A DNA stretch of 64,000 nucleotides from positions 746,501 to 810,500 of the forward strand of contig NC_056034.1 of assembly GCF_004379255.2 (NCBI RefSeq), in the 5' to 3' direction. Position 1 is the first letter of the stretch. Each line of letters starts with the position of its first letter. Made by a program: the position numbers and the translations under genes. This DNA comes from Salvia splendens. Lineage: Eukaryota; Streptophyta; Magnoliopsida; Lamiales; Lamiaceae. This document shows, in pieces, positions 30,001 to 43,659 of this stretch. The notes beneath the pieces were generated by a model. The model had not been told where the DNA came from. It made no database searches and saw only the letters and a program-made list of their open reading frames with translations.

Positions 30001-32940
30001 GGGAGAGTGGTTGATGGCATTGAGAAAGAGGGAGAAAACTAGGTGTACATTAATATAGTAGGAACATAGTACTTGCCATTTCTCCAACACATTATTCTTT
30101 GCCACACTAGATAACTAAATCAAGTACAAAAGAAGGCAAAACTTAATAGTTACCTTTTTGAACATGAGACCAATTCCAGGGCGGGTGGTAGTTACCAGAC
30201 GCTGACTGAAGCCCTAATCACACAAAAGTCATAAGTTTGTAGCAAATACTTGCATAAAACAGTTAATACAACCATATCCCTACAGACCCAAAGTATGTTT
30301 TATGGTCACAAATTAACCAAAAATATATGTTGCCAAGAATGTGACATTTTTCCTGAAAATAAATGTGGATCAAACTTCCAGATAGCCACAGAGTATGTTT
30401 CAACCAAAAATACATGTCAAGAATGTGACATCTTACTCAAAAATGTGGATCATTAAGCATTTCATTACCCTAAAAAAATTTACTTGCACCAACAGAAATA
30501 GGAAAATGAGACAGCCTGTTTCGCTATAATCATGAAAAAGAAATAGACATAACCTAACATGCACTATATGACATGAGATACTTGAGATAACGATGAAAAC
30601 CTTGCTAAGGGCATTAATAGCCATAACTGTTTGCTGCATATTTTCAATCTGCAGAATAGACTCTTCAGGATGCTGAGGCTTAGCATTTAAGAGGGCCACC
30701 TCAACCTGCAAAAGCATAAAGTTGCAATTAAGTGTGGTTTTTCCACCATATTACAAATCCACAGAAGGTAAAAATCCTTCTCCACAGCTACAAAATCCCA
30801 ATGTAACTTAAAAGAAAAGGTACTATCATATGCAAACTTTGACCTGCTGGCAAAGAGGAGTCAGCAATGCCGAGAGATAATCAGACTGTTTCTCAAGGGG
30901 TACATCTTCCATCCCGATTAACAAGCCAATTGCCTAAAAGAAGAAGAAGACAACATCAGATAACAGAACCCCTATCTTATTGAATCAAAAGCATTTATGT
31001 ATATAACTGACCTCAAAAATGTGACTTCCATCTTCAGATAGTGAAACGTCGTTTGAGACCCTGCCCATTCTTGTGAATCGGGCAACTGTATCCTGTAGGC
31101 TCTGGTATTTGTTGTGCACAAAATGTGTCAGAGAGAAAACAAATATATAGCAGCATCTTCTAGAGCATATGCTACAGAAACAAATATAAAAGTCGAGAGG
31201 TTGAACTGATACCTGCAAGATCGTCTCAATGTAAGGCACAAGCTTTGCTTTTAGCAATTTCACAACCCTCATGAAGAGATAACTCGCCCTTCTGCTGACA
31301 TTCACATTTGGATGGTGTATACCTCTCTCATCAAGAAAGGCACGCAGTGCAATTGGAATATATTGTGTATTCTCTGATACAAACTTCACGTATCTTGTTA
31401 TTATATCCAAATACACATGCGCAACGAGCCTATTGGAGTGGCAAGGAAATCGCGTTGATAACAGCATTGGTATCAACTCACCAAGTAGACCATTACCCAC
31501 CCTCATAGCATCATCATTTAATGATTCTCCGAGCGCATATAATAAGGAAAGAGAAGCCTCAACTTCTTCAACATTTCTATCTTCTGTAGATGACATAGAA
31601 TTACCCAGTGAGTTTTTTATGAATACCTGAGTAAGATCTGGTGCAACACGGCCAACATTACGGATCAATACAAACAAATCCTTCCGAAACTCCGCCATCC
31701 TATCTGCTTCTTGCTGTCCAATCTTGTCCAGTATGTCCAGATTATTTCGATACATGGGATCAAACTGAATCTGCATTCGGATCACTTCCAGTATTTGGCT
31801 TAAATGAAGCAGCTGTCGGTCTGTCAATGTGGAGTTCTTCATTGTACCAACATAAACTGAGAGAAAGTGCACAATGCTAAATGATGAATCGACTTCGCCA
31901 TTCTGGATAATACTGAAAACTGATGGCAAAACCTCATTCAGAAGTTCTACAGCAACTTCTTTACCATCCTCTGGTTTCAAATGCTTATAACATTCCAAAA
32001 CTTCAACTGCATACCCCGTGAGCAACGAAGCCACGCCAGAAGCCAACTCTGAGCCACTATCATCCGTAACCAACATAAACACCCTAGATATCTGAAGGCC
32101 TTGCAAAAGAGCAAGCTTGGATTTATACTCCATCCTTTTTGACACCACCGCATGAACAGCACCAGACGCAGCAGCTCGGAGCTGATCTGCTAACCCATCC
32201 ACCAACATAAGTTCAAACAGCAACCGAGAGAATGCATCATTAGCTATCAACCCTATGTCAATCCACGAAACATACTTGCTCATAGAATTCAAAACACTAG
32301 AACATAGATCAGGCTCTGAATTCTTATACATCGAAACAATGTCATACCATGCTACAACCATCTGAGGCACGCACTGCAATCGCATTGCATCCTTAATCCT
32401 TCCCGCCTTAGCCACATCATCCCCACTACGCGGATAATCCAAGCTAATTAACTCATCATCCATCACATTCAAAACCCGACAAAACATATCAATCACAGCA
32501 GCTCCTTTACTCAGTTTATGCAAGAAATCAACAAAAACAGATTGCCAGATTTCCGGATACTCATAACTAATCAATGTCACAAAAACCTGAGCAAGCTTAT
32601 TCTTTACAAACGAAGGGCTCTCGAAAATCCTCGCCGCATTAGTGTCATTGGCATGGACAGGTTCGCCACACGCCATCGAAAACACGGATTTCCGAATCAA
32701 ATCCTTCTCCTCCAGCGACATTGAAGGGTACCTAACTCGAAGAATCTCATGGAGGCATTGCAAACACCAAAACTTAACCTCCACTAGGTTCGAAACACAA
32801 AATTTTTCTATACAAATGCTACAAATTGACGGCCTATCCTTGACTTGCTGAATAAAGGCAGCAGCTTGTTCTTTTAGCACCGAATTAATCGTACCGGATT
32901 CATCAAAGCTTATCAGAATGGCCTTTTCCAGATCATCCAT
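27029..32940 (-). CDS. PSD: Exportin-T, tRNA export receptor PAUSED
   Basis: Karyopherin-beta family receptor that carries mature tRNA from nucleus to cytoplasm with RanGTP. Thirteen coding exons on the minus strand: 31213-32940, 31012-31101, 30844-30933, 30601-30705, 30154-30213, 29881-29943, 29714-29809, 29015-29179, 28396-28569, 28231-28296, 28057-28155, 27396-27542 and 27029-27118. Every exon is a multiple of three, so all 12 introns are phase 0. The sum is 2973 nt, 990 aa, close to Arabidopsis PAUSED (about 988). The start MDDLEKAILISFDESG and exon 1 cover the importin-beta-like N-terminus and Xpo1-type repeats (for example EVKFWCLQCLHEIL and EYPEIWQSVFVDFL). The end is LRPLQNGSLVFR. No frame damage. 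A Stowaway MITE sits in the intron between exons 11 and 12. Confidence 0.95.
27720..27945. mobile_element. Stowaway MITE in exportin-T intron
   Basis: Terminal inverted repeats CTCCCTCCGTCCCTTAAAAA and its complement ATTTTTTAGGGACGGAGGGAG, flanked by TA on both sides (27718-27719 and 27946-27947), define a Tc1/mariner-derived Stowaway element of 226 bp. It lies between exons 11 and 12, away from splice sites. Confidence 0.9.
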
Positions 32941-33330
32941 TACTCGCTAAAAACCCTAAACCCTAGAATCAGACCTTCAAAACCCTCAAAAACCAATCCC
33001 GATTGCCAACTCAACTTAGTTCTACCAATAAACTCGATTTCTCCACTTCTTTATCAAATTGATCGAACGAACAGAGCCTACATACCTTTAATTAAAGAGA
33101 TGTTTTTTTATTATAGAGATAGCTTGGATTTTGAGCAAAGATTCAACAATGAGGTGCATCCGAGTTTATCAGACTTCGAATATATCGGTGAATATATATG
33201 TGTACGGATTGATATACGATTTGAGGGAGAGAGAAAACGATTGATAAGCGATTTTAGAGAGAGAGAGTGGAGGTGAAGGAGATGTTTATATAATGGCTGA
33301 AGAAGAGAGAAAAAGCTGAGGAAGATGGAT
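32941..33330 (-). promoter_or_regulatory. Exportin-T 5' leader and promoter
   Basis: Sequence upstream of the PAUSED ATG. It contains stretches of GA in plus orientation (gagagagaga near 33260, i.e. CT-rich on the coding strand), common around plant transcription starts. No TATA box placed with confidence. Confidence 0.4.
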
Positions 33331-33665
33331 TTTTAGTGAATTCATATTTATAGCTCTCCTCTTTTTATAATCAAATTTACATAAATATATTGAATATAGA
33401 TTTCTTTGCTTAATTTCCTTCTAATTTTCAAAAGTACATTTGCTAGGGATAGTGCCATTTGAGGATTTGGCCACACTTTCATTGAGGAAAAATCTTATTA
33501 AAATCTCACCGTTTGTAAATATATTTATGTTCGTTCTGTAAAGATATTACTCCTATAACGTATAAAGACTGAGACAATAAAACTCAAAGTTAATTGATAA
33601 AACGTATCTCTTCTGATTAATAGGTCGAAGGTTCAAGTAACTATGATCACTAAGATGTTAATGTA

Positions 33666-33823
33666 CTCCCTCCGTTCTAAGTAAGATGATCCTTCCTTAA
33701 GTGCAACGGAATATTTTACAACTTTATTTTTTGTGTTGAATGGTGAGAATAAAGTACTAAAAGAGAATGAATAAAAATGGTTCCATTTTTAGTAATAATT
33801 CATCTTCGGTGAGACGGAGGGAG
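33666..33823. mobile_element. Stowaway-like MITE, 158 bp
   Basis: CTCCCTCCGTTCTAAG at the left and its complement-like GAGACGGAGGGAG at the right, flanked by TA. A second, decayed relative starts at about 33856 (ctccttccgtcct) and fades near 34060. Confidence 0.8.
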
Positions 33824-36800
33824 TATTTGTTACCATTACTCTGTTGAAAATAATACTCCTTCCGTCCTCTAAAATTAAAAAACTCTTTCTTTTTTTGATA
33901 TCGCCTCAAAATATAAACTTTTTATTTATAAAAATCTCTTTCTCTCTACTGATTGGAACCCATTTTTTAATATCAAGATTTTCTTTTTAGCTCTTTTATT
34001 TCATTAATTTTGCATTAGCACTGTATTGTTTCAAAAGTTTATATTTTAGCGACAGACACTAATAATTAAAAATTATATACGAAACTATGATCCAAGTGGG
34101 CTTTATAATTTGGGCCTTTCACGTGTTCGACGTTTGTCCATTAAAACCGTTGAAAGCCCAACTTTGGGGCCCAACACATTGGCATTAGCATAAAAACGAT
34201 TGTATTATTCTTACAATAATTAATATTTTTATTGGAATGATTTCACGTCAATATATATCAAGATATTTATGTACTTGACACGCACATACAACGTGTTTTA
34301 AATTTTCATTGTTATAGTAGCATTCCTATTCTAAAACACAACACCAAATGTAAATGAAAATCGCATCTATTTGAAAAAAACGGGCATAATTTAGATTTTT
34401 TAAAAAAAGGTGATTTGTATTGAATATTTGAATGGACATAGGAAAAAAGGGGGGATTCACACAAAACGACACAGTTTTGTGTTGTAAAGAGAGAGACAGG
34501 TCCAAGAAATTTGGGGCCTTGATTCATTAGAATTAGGTCGACTTATTTTTGGAATCTTATTTTGCCACAATCAACGCACGCCTCTATTTTCTCGATTTAA
34601 TTTGACCATTAATTGTTTACTATTGTAGTAAGTATAAGTCACTCTCTCGTTCTATCAATAAGCATCAATTGTCATAAAATGTTATACGTTCAAATTACGA
34701 TTAAGTCAGTGATTATTAATTAATTTGACTATAATAAATAATTGGCATTAACAACAAAATTATAAGGAGAAGTTTCTTGGAGCTTCATAATGGAACTCTT
34801 GTTATATGACATGTTTTATGCATGAAGAAGTTGTGAATCAGTCTATTTATGTTTAGACGAGACGAATGTTAACCTTTTTTTTCGTTTTCGCTATTATATA
34901 TTTACATATAAACTTCTTAGTATATCCATACACTCATTAAACATAGTCACTAAATGTTCTTTTATAAATTCTCAAAATTAAATGTGTATTTTTACTTCCT
35001 CTAATATGATTTTCTGGCTATGTAACTGTGTAGAATATAGTGGCCAAATATGTTTGGTTTATTAGATAATTGTTGTGTTCTTGGTTTGAAATAATTTCAT
35101 TGAAGTAATGGGTTTATCAATTTCATTATTTTGGAGTCTTGTCTATGTTAGTTACGATAAGAAGAAACAAGAAAAATAAGGGAGGAAAACAAATAAATGT
35201 TAGAAAATAGAGAAAAAAAAAACAATTTAGTGGTAATAGAGAAACAAGTGTGCGCCGCCGTCGACGACCACTTGTCATTCACGACCGCCGCTAGCCCACC
35301 ACGGGCTTTTATTTTGTCCGCTTTTATTTTATTAAAAATAAAAAATAATGATCATTATTTATCGTTTTTAAAATTTTGATTTCACAATAAAATCGTGTAA
35401 AATTGGTCATTTTCATTCATTTCTAGAATTTTAAGGAATTACCATTGAGATGATGGTGGAGATTCATTGAATTTTATATATAGTGTAAATGACCAAAATG
35501 CCTCTTGGATACATTTTTGCAAGTTTGATTTGTTTGCTCTATTTTAAACTCTATTCTTGTCTCTTGAAAAGGTTGCTCTTTTATTATTCATTTATTAGTC
35601 CAAATACTAATCATCGGACACTATGTCATTATCTATACTAATCGATACTAATCTCATTATGAACTATTTAGAGTTTTAGATTGAGTGTAGTTGATAAATA
35701 ATCAAACTTTGGGTTTATTTGATTCAATAATTGCACTAACAAAAAAATCATTTAATTATATACTCCTATTTAATCATCGTTGGATTTTATTAAGTATATA
35801 TGATAATATAAATCTCATCCACTAAAGTAATGTTTAACTTTTGGAAGAAAAGTTGATATTTGTTCCCACTATAAAATATATTCTATTGAAGATATGGATT
35901 GATACCTGTACTCGTTAAATCAAAGCACTAAAATGTGGAATCCATTTACGTCAAATTCGATATATATTCCATATTTTTATTCTTTTTATTGTGAAGATGA
36001 TATATATCCCATATTTTTATTCTTTTTATTGTGAATATTCATTAATTGTGGACTGCCGACAATAGGTAATGGGTTGAGACAAGAGGAGCAATCCCAAACT
36101 TTCATGCCGCTTTATAAAATCCTTGTTTTATTAATGACTTTATTTTATAGAATATACCATTATAATAATTAATAGATACATACTGATATTTTTTTTTATT
36201 GTTCATTTATACTCGTCATATCCGACCAACCCTAATATTTCTAGTTGGACCATGCAAATAGTTAATTAATGCCCTATATAGCTTCGATTCCCATAAGTCA
36301 TTTTAATCTCATCTTAATTTATTTTTTGAAAGTGAAGTAAGTAATCATCGGAAATCAACGTATTATTGGCTACACGTCAAATTTTAAAAATATCCACTAA
36401 TTAATAATTATATTGCTATTATTCTTTACGTCAAATTAAAATAATATCCACTAATAAATAGTTTTACTTGATATTATTCTCTCATTTTCTTGTTGAGATC
36501 TACAATGTTCTCCTAATATTCTGTCTATCTTTTTCTTTACAAAGGGCGTGAGATATGGATTGGTCAATTAAAATATTATGATTAAATTGAAAACATTTTC
36601 AAACCATTAGATATGGTTTGTAAAATCCTATATTTGTCCAGTTAATTAGTAGTCGTGCATTTTACTATCTTGACATTTAATTCAATATATTAATTTTATT
36701 TGTGAGGAATAATGATGAGTTTAATTATTTAACCATAATTCAGTTTATCGTAAATAAGGAAGTACTAAGAAAAGTTTAATTCTTCTAAGACAAGTGACAT

Positions 36801-38740
36801 GTTATATACGCTTTACTATTACTTTATTCCATTATATTATTGTTGAATTACGTAATATTAATTCAAATAATTAAAATTAATAAATAACATCCATCTTTAT
36901 ATTGACACACATAGTATATAATTTGAATAGTTTTATTACAAGTTTGTACTATTAGACACACGTTTATATAATTAATTTGAATAGTTTACACAAGTTTATA
37001 CTATTGTTCTCGCCTAAATGTCAACCTATTACTCGGGTCTTTCTAGATGATATATAATGTCTTTATATAATAAATGTGTTCATTTAATATAGTATAAAGA
37101 AAACTTGAGTTGAACTCTATACCAAACCAAAACCATATGTTTGTGTAGTATATTTAATGGCAAAAAAGGCTATACAAAACAAAACATTAAATGCAAGTAG
37201 GCAATAAGATAAATTTCTAATGGTTGACGAAATATGTGATAAAAATATCTTCAATAGTAGTTGAGCGTATAAGTTATATCAAGAATTTTGTTTCAAGGTT
37301 TATTAGTCACAATTTCACAAAAAAGATCAGTATCTTTCAGAAATAAAGAAATACATAACTCCATTTAAAGTCAAATCTATACAACCTGGATCAAGAAATA
37401 TAGAGTACACTTTAAATATGAGTTTGCTCAATTTCACAAGTTTCTTTTTAATTATTTGTGTAGTAGTAGTAACTCGAATCTTTAACTTATTAATTATAAA
37501 AAATAAACTTCTTATCAATTTCGTCCAATTCCACAGGTTCGTGGACTGTGATTTGAATTTTTTTATCCATTTAATTTAAGAATTGATTAATATAAATGAT
37601 AATTACTACAAATTTGCTTAAGAAATATTCACAGCCTAGCTATGAACTAGGCCAATAAATTACTATTTAATTCATAAGATATTTATCATTTTTCATCCAA
37701 TATATGTGAAGTTCGAGTTACTACAAAATAAATTAATGGACAATATTACAACTCACTTTTAGCAAATTAATACGCAACAATTTGGAGTGGGAGTTTTTCC
37801 AACCTATTTAGTAGAGTATATTATTGCAAATTGTACTGATATGTGATTTTGAATACGTATGATGGAGGGCACAAATTATTCAATGACGTTAGTATTAAAA
37901 TAATTATCATGTCACGCCGATAAGATATTCCATTCTTATCCAAACACAAATGTAATTTCTCTTATTTTAATCTAAAATATATTGTCACGCCTCGAATCAT
38001 ATTTGTTTCGACAATAATGATGCTGAAATAGTATTCAATACCAATTAAGAAACACATGTAGGCCCTAAGACAACTAGTAATAAATTAACTTTACAATATA
38101 GTCTATGATTCTATGTCACACGAGCCATTGTATTTACATCTAATCCATAGTAATTAGTAATTAACAAATATTTATAGTTTAGTGGGTATCATGAGTGTCC
38201 ATCCGAACTAGTCCACCTATATATATAGTTTGGGATTATTTCATTTCATTTCATTTCATTTTAAAATATATAAGCATTATATAAAAACAAAAAAAATCAT
38301 AGAAAACAACGGTTATTGATAAAAAAAGTACAAACAACAATTGATGACATGCATTCTTTCATTGAAATAATAGGTTATGAATAGCTTCTAATTGATCATT
38401 CAACGACTAATCCGCAAACACATCTTTTTTATCAATTCAAACGTCATCCGTTGCGCGATCTTTAAATTTATATTAATTTAATCATAAAAAAACAATTTGA
38501 ACTAAAATAAGTCACTAATTCATTTCTCAATACATATGGCCAATTGCCAATTCTCATTGTATCATGATTCAAATGCTTATAAAAAAAATATCAAATCACT
38601 TAAATAGTTAAATGTGTTTCCCGATCATTCTGCATTTGTACAACAATCAAATTATCGCTCTCAACAAATAGATTTTCTCAATAATTTTTTTTCAAAAATC
38701 GCATGTATTCATTTATATATTATGATAATCATTTGATAAA
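33824..38740. other. AT-rich intergenic spacer, about 5 kb
   Basis: No gene seen on either strand. Noted: several GGCCCA/TGGGCC words at 34095-34175 (site II-like); a small GC-rich island at 35250-35310 without coding features; a 42-bp tandem duplication at about 35960-36042 (atattccatatttttattc); long A/T runs. Confidence 0.5.
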
Positions 38741-38956
38741 ATATGCCTAATTTGACATTAATATTCCTTGCTTTTCTCCCTCAAACCGCATCCATTGAAC
38801 TTGGACGGTTGGAACAATTAAACACAAAAACAAAATGCCAATTCCACAATTTCCAACACTGCAAAAGGGTATATTCGTCTTTTCAACTCACACGGTCACC
38901 AATCTTCAAGCGAAGCATATTCACAGAAATCAGAAGGAAAGGAACAAATATCAGAG

Positions 38957-39064
38957 TATATAAGAATATAGAACTCTCTTTCTCTCTCAATTCGTCTTCT
39001 CAAACTCCAATTCATTGACTTTCTCATTTCCACCTCTCAATCAATAGTTGAAAATTCACACTCA

Positions 39065-39117
<53 letters not shown>

Positions 39118-39302
39118 GTGTATAGTTTCTGTATTTAGCTAAAAAAAATTCCACAAACTACACTCCTTTCTTTTCCCTTAAATTGCATAATTTAGCTGGG
39201 ATCAGAAAGTTTTGGCCGTGAATTTGCTGTAATTGATCCGATTACTCGTATCCGGGGGTGCTAAATTGGTCAATTTTCGGTGAAAATCTAGAAATCGAAT
39301 TT
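38957..39302 (+). promoter_or_regulatory. RSH core promoter and 5' leader
   Basis: A TATATAAG box at 38957-38964 is followed by a CT-rich initiator region (ctctctttctctctc near 38975). A (TA)22 microsatellite occupies 39071-39114, between the likely transcription start and the ATG at 39303, so probably in the leader. Confidence 0.55.
39071..39114. repeat. (TA)22 microsatellite
   Basis: 44 bases of uninterrupted TA, in the probable 5' leader of the RSH gene. Confidence 0.95.
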
Positions 39303-42300
39303 ATGGCGGTTTCGACCATAGCGCTCTACTCGAGCCCGCCGAGCAGCGTATGCTCCGCCTCGCACCAGATCAGCTCCCACGCGTCGTACGATTTGGATGT
39401 GAACGCTCGGTCAGCGTCGTCGGCGTCGGCATCGCCGTCGCAGAAGCCGTTAATTGGTGGCCTGTCGTGCCTGTTTGCGTCGCCGGCGATCAAATCCGCG
39501 AGTTTTTCATCCGGAGCGGAGGATTTGGGCGCTCTGTGGCATGACAAGGCCGAGGAATTGGGGTCCTCGTATCGGTACTCGTCGCTGAGCTCGTCTATGA
39601 AGCGAGATCAGGTGCACCAGAGTCCGGTTTCGGTGCTTCAAGGCCTGAATAATTCAATTGGATCAGGCTCCCGGAGCCCGCCCTTGAGAATTAGCGCTGA
39701 TTTCAGCTCAATTAGGTCGGGGAGTGGGGGGATGTTCAAAGGTTTCGTGAGGCACGCGTTGGGCTCGTGTGTTGATTACGATTCTTCGCCTTTCGATTTG
39801 GATGTGAAGGAATTGAATATGTCTTCGTCGGCGAATGCGTTGTCTGCAGATGAGCTTCATTTTAACATGGATGAGAATTTCACGGCGATGGATTTGCCGG
39901 CGTATGCGAAGGGCTTGCTTTCGGATGCGCAGTCGAAGAATTCGATTTTTAGGGATGATTTTGTTGTTAAGGCTTTTTATGAAGCAGAGAAGGCTCACAG
40001 AGGCCAGGTATTGAGATAATGTTTTTGAAATGATTTTGGATTTCATGAAAAAATGAGATGATTGTGGAATTAACTATTCTGATGCTTTTGTTGTGTGTAG
40101 AAACGGTCAAGTGGACATCCTTATTTGCAGCATTGCGTGGAAACGGCAGTTCTGCTTGCGAATATAGGCGCCAGTTCTACAGTTGTTGCTGCGGGGCTTT
40201 TGCACGATGCTGTTGATGATTCATTTCTCACTTTCGATCATATATCGAGTTCGTTTGGGGCTGGAGTTGGTGATTTAATAGAGGGGGTAAGCGAAAATTT
40301 GATCTTTGTTCTGTTTGCTTACATTTTTATATGAAGTTCTAGTGTGGAGGTTAGTGTAACTAAGTATGTGGTTTATCTTTAGAGGTGCAGGTGATAATGG
40401 AGTTGGTGATTTAATAGAGGGGGTAATCGAAAGTTTGATCTTTATTCTGTTTGCTTGCATTTTTATATGAAGTTGTAGTCATGAGGTTAATGTACTATGT
40501 GGTATGAGTTCATGTTTAGAGGTGTCGGTGATGATGGAGTTGGTGATTTAGTAAAGGGGGCAATCGAAAATTTGATCTTTGTTCCTTTTCCTTATACTAT
40601 GTGTGTATGAAGTTTTAGTCTTGAGGTTAATGTAACTATGTGGTCTTTTTTTCCTCTTATGAGTTCATGTTTAGATGTGTAGGTGGTGATGGAGTTAGTG
40701 ATTTAGCAGGGGGGTGATCAAAAGTTTGATCTTGATTATGTTTCCTTACGTTTTTATTAAGTGTTAGTCTCGAGGTCAATGTAACCATGTGGTTATCATC
40801 CCTCATATGAGTTCATGTTTGAGATGTGTGTGATGTCGGAGTTGGTGATTTTGTAGAGGGGTGAACAAGAAATTGATCTTTATTCTGTTTCCTTACATTT
40901 TTTATTTGAAGTTTTAGTATTGAGGTAATGTAACTATGTCTATGTGGTATCGTAGTCCCTCGTATGAGTTTATGTTTAGAGGTGTAGGCGATAGACGAAT
41001 GCTGATGTAGGTCTGCTATATTTAACATGGTGAATGATGTGGTTGGGTTTTAGAATGTTGAAATATGTTATTCTGATTCCTTTTTTGGGTTTGAAATAGG
41101 GAATTCCCCAATAAATCAATACAGATTTATTTAAAAACTGCTTCTTTAAACTTGAGCTATGTGTGTTGCAGATATATTGAACTTGATTTTCTGTGACAGG
41201 TATCTAAGTTGAGCCAGCTGAGCAAGCTTGCACGGGAGAACAACACTGCCTGCAAAACTGTCGAGGCAGATCGATTGCACACCATGTTCCTTGCGATGGC
41301 AGATGCAAGGGCTGTTCTGATAAAGCTTGCTGATCGCTTGCACAATATGTTGACCTTGGATGCATTGCCCCTGATCAAACAGCAAAGATTTGCTAAGGAA
41401 ACTTTGGAAATATTTGTTCCTCTTGCCAATAGATTAGGAATCTCAAGTTGGAAGGAGCAGCTAGAAAATCTCTGTTTCACATATCTTTATCCGGACCATC
41501 ATCAAGAGCTGTCCTCCAAGCTTCTCAAGTCCTTCGATGAGGCTGCCATTACTTCTTCTCTGGAGAAGTTGGAGGAAGCGCTGAAGGATGCGGGGATTCC
41601 ATACCACTGTGCTTCAGGCCGGCATAAGAGCTTGTACAGCATCTACTCCAAAATGTCGAAGTATGTATGGCTTATTTTTTCTGTTACTTGCAGCAATCAT
41701 ATCTTAATTTTTATGTTAATGTTAACGTAAGATGCAATATACTAGACATGGTCAGTTCATACGTATACTTTGATTGCAAGCCTAGCAACCAGAGATCAAA
41801 CAATTACATCGTGTGTTTTGGAAACTCTCGGTGGTGTTTTTGTGCAACTTTGTGGTGTAAATATTGTTCTGACCGGATGAAATTCTTCCCCATACAGGAA
41901 GAAGCTGAATATGGATGAAATTCACGATATTCATGGATTACGGTTAATTGTTGAATCTGAAGAAGACTGTTATAAAGCTCTAAGTGTGGTCCAGCAGTTA
42001 TGGCATGTAGTCCCTGAAAGGTTCAAAGACTACATTGCTTGTCCCAAGTGTAACGGGTATGTCAACAACTCGAAAGTCTAAAATGTTGTTCTGACAGGTC
42101 GTATTCATTGTATACTTAACTTTATATTGCACCATTGCAGGTACCAATCTCTACATACAGTGGTCACAGGCACCGATATGGTGCCTCTTGAAGTTCAGAT
42201 TCGAACAAAAGAGATGCATTTGCAAGCCGAGTATGGATTAGCTGCTCATTGGAGGTATAAAGAAGGAGATGCCCAGTATTCTTCCTTTGTACTTCAGATG

Positions 42301-42857
42301 GTTGAATGGGCACGCTGGGTGATGACGTGGCAGTGCGAGGCAATAAGCAAAGACCAAACGTCCGTTGGTTTTGCCGATTCCGTGAAGCCACCTTGCACCT
42401 TCCCTACCCATTCTAAAGATTGCACCTTTTCGTGGAAACCCCATTGTGACGCTGATGGTCCCATCTTCGTAATCATGATTGAGAACGATAAGGTCCGTTC
42501 TTGATGTCTTTTCATGTGGGATAATCTTTTGCAACCTCTAACATCATTTCCAATCTGCAGATGTCTGTTCAAGAGTTTCCAGCAAACTCATCAGTAATGG
42601 ATCTGCTGGAGACATCCGGTCGAGGCAGTTCTAGGTGGATGTCTTACCGATTTCCTGTTAAGGAGGAACTGAGGCCACGGCTGAACCAAAAGCCCATCAG
42701 CGATCCTTCCTGCAAGCTGAAAATGGGCGATGTGGTGGAACTAACTCCGGCCATACCGGACAAGTCTCTGGTAGAGTACCGGGAAGAAATCCAGCGGATG
42801 TACAACAGAGGCGTGACGCCTCTGGCTGCTGGTTCTGTGGCTAGCTTCAGAAGCTGA
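39303..42857 (+). CDS. RelA/SpoT homolog, RSH2/RSH3 type, chloroplast
   Basis: Makes and probably hydrolyses the alarmone (p)ppGpp in plastids. Six exons: 39303-40007, 40101-40286, 41200-41660, 41898-42056, 42141-42492 and 42561-42857, all junctions in frame, giving 719 aa (Arabidopsis RSH2/3 about 710-715). The N-terminus is Ser/Ala-rich with few acidic residues, as expected for a chloroplast transit peptide. The HD hydrolase domain is in exons 2-3 with HCVETA and LLHDAVDD; the synthetase domain spans exons 3-5 with [22 protein letters not shown] and YQSLHTVV. The conserved Gly that RSH1 types lack is present in ASGRHKS. A short C-terminal TGS-like region ([15 protein letters not shown]) follows in exon 6. 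The ATG at 39303 gives [12 protein letters not shown], the family start. Intron 2 carries a tandem array derived from the exon 2 border. Confidence 0.94.
40263..40900 (+). repeat. Tandem array of the exon 2/intron 2 border in the RSH gene
   Basis: About five diverged units begin with ggagttggtgattt at 40263 (the real exon end), 40399, 40536, 40691 and 40838, periods 136-155 bases. Each repeats the last exon 2 codons, the donor region and the following intron (tttgatctttattctgtttcc, atgaagtt.tagt). The donor GT survives in unit 2 (GAGGGG-GTAATC) and is lost or altered in units 3-5. Confidence 0.88.
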
Positions 42858-43659
42858 CCCCTCACCTGAACTCATTCTTTGGTAGTCTTAAATTTGATAA
42901 CATAAAAAAAATAGGTATTCTTGTACATAAGCATTTGTAAAGAACAGTTCATGTTGTGTTATGAAGGGAATTATTTCTCCAACTGAACTGGTGTAAGATT
43001 TTCTTCTGTTGCATCACAATATTAGTACACAGTTGTAATGAGTTTTTATAGGAGTAACAATCAATTTTACTATAGTATAAGAAATTTTACCTTTTATTTA
43101 ACACATTAATTTTATTTAAACTTGTATTTATAATAATAATCATTTTTAACGAAATAGAGTTTGCACATGCCAGATCGTATCCAGTCTGATATTATGATGT
43201 CTTGGATTGTTATTTTTGAAAGAAATACTAACTTATACTATACATTAAAAATAATAAATTCTATTATGAAAAAAAAAATAATTATAAGAAACGTTAGTAC
43301 TTTTTATTTGGGACAGATTTGACTTTTATTTATAGGAATAGTTTTTATTTATAGACTTATAGTAACATCCACTTTGAAGGAGTTCATGAGGGAGTTACAT
43401 TAACACATCTAAAAACGAGAGTGAAAATGAACATTTACATTCCACAGTTTTCAATCTGGTCAAACATGGCTACTACAAAAACAGCAAGCAATTTTTATTT
43501 CCTTATTGAAAAGCCCAAAAAATGACTATAACAGATTGTAGTAAATAACATTTATACATTCCAAAGAATTGTTGAAATAGGAAAAAGTGGCATTTCAGAC
43601 ACGAGAACAAACTGAAGGTCCAAAATAATCTTAATGCATAAAGAATCACTGACCTTTCA
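42858..43659. other. Convergent 3' region between RSH and TAF9
   Basis: No gene seen. It holds the 3' UTRs of RSH (plus) and TAF9 (minus), which converge. AT-rich. Confidence 0.5.

Noticed and set aside
30250..30456. Plus-strand open frame in the exportin-T gene
   Set aside because: It lies across minus-strand introns and has no domain or codon support.
35197..35379. Small gene in a GC-rich island
   Set aside because: Only about 60 codons, low complexity at both ends, no recognisable motif.
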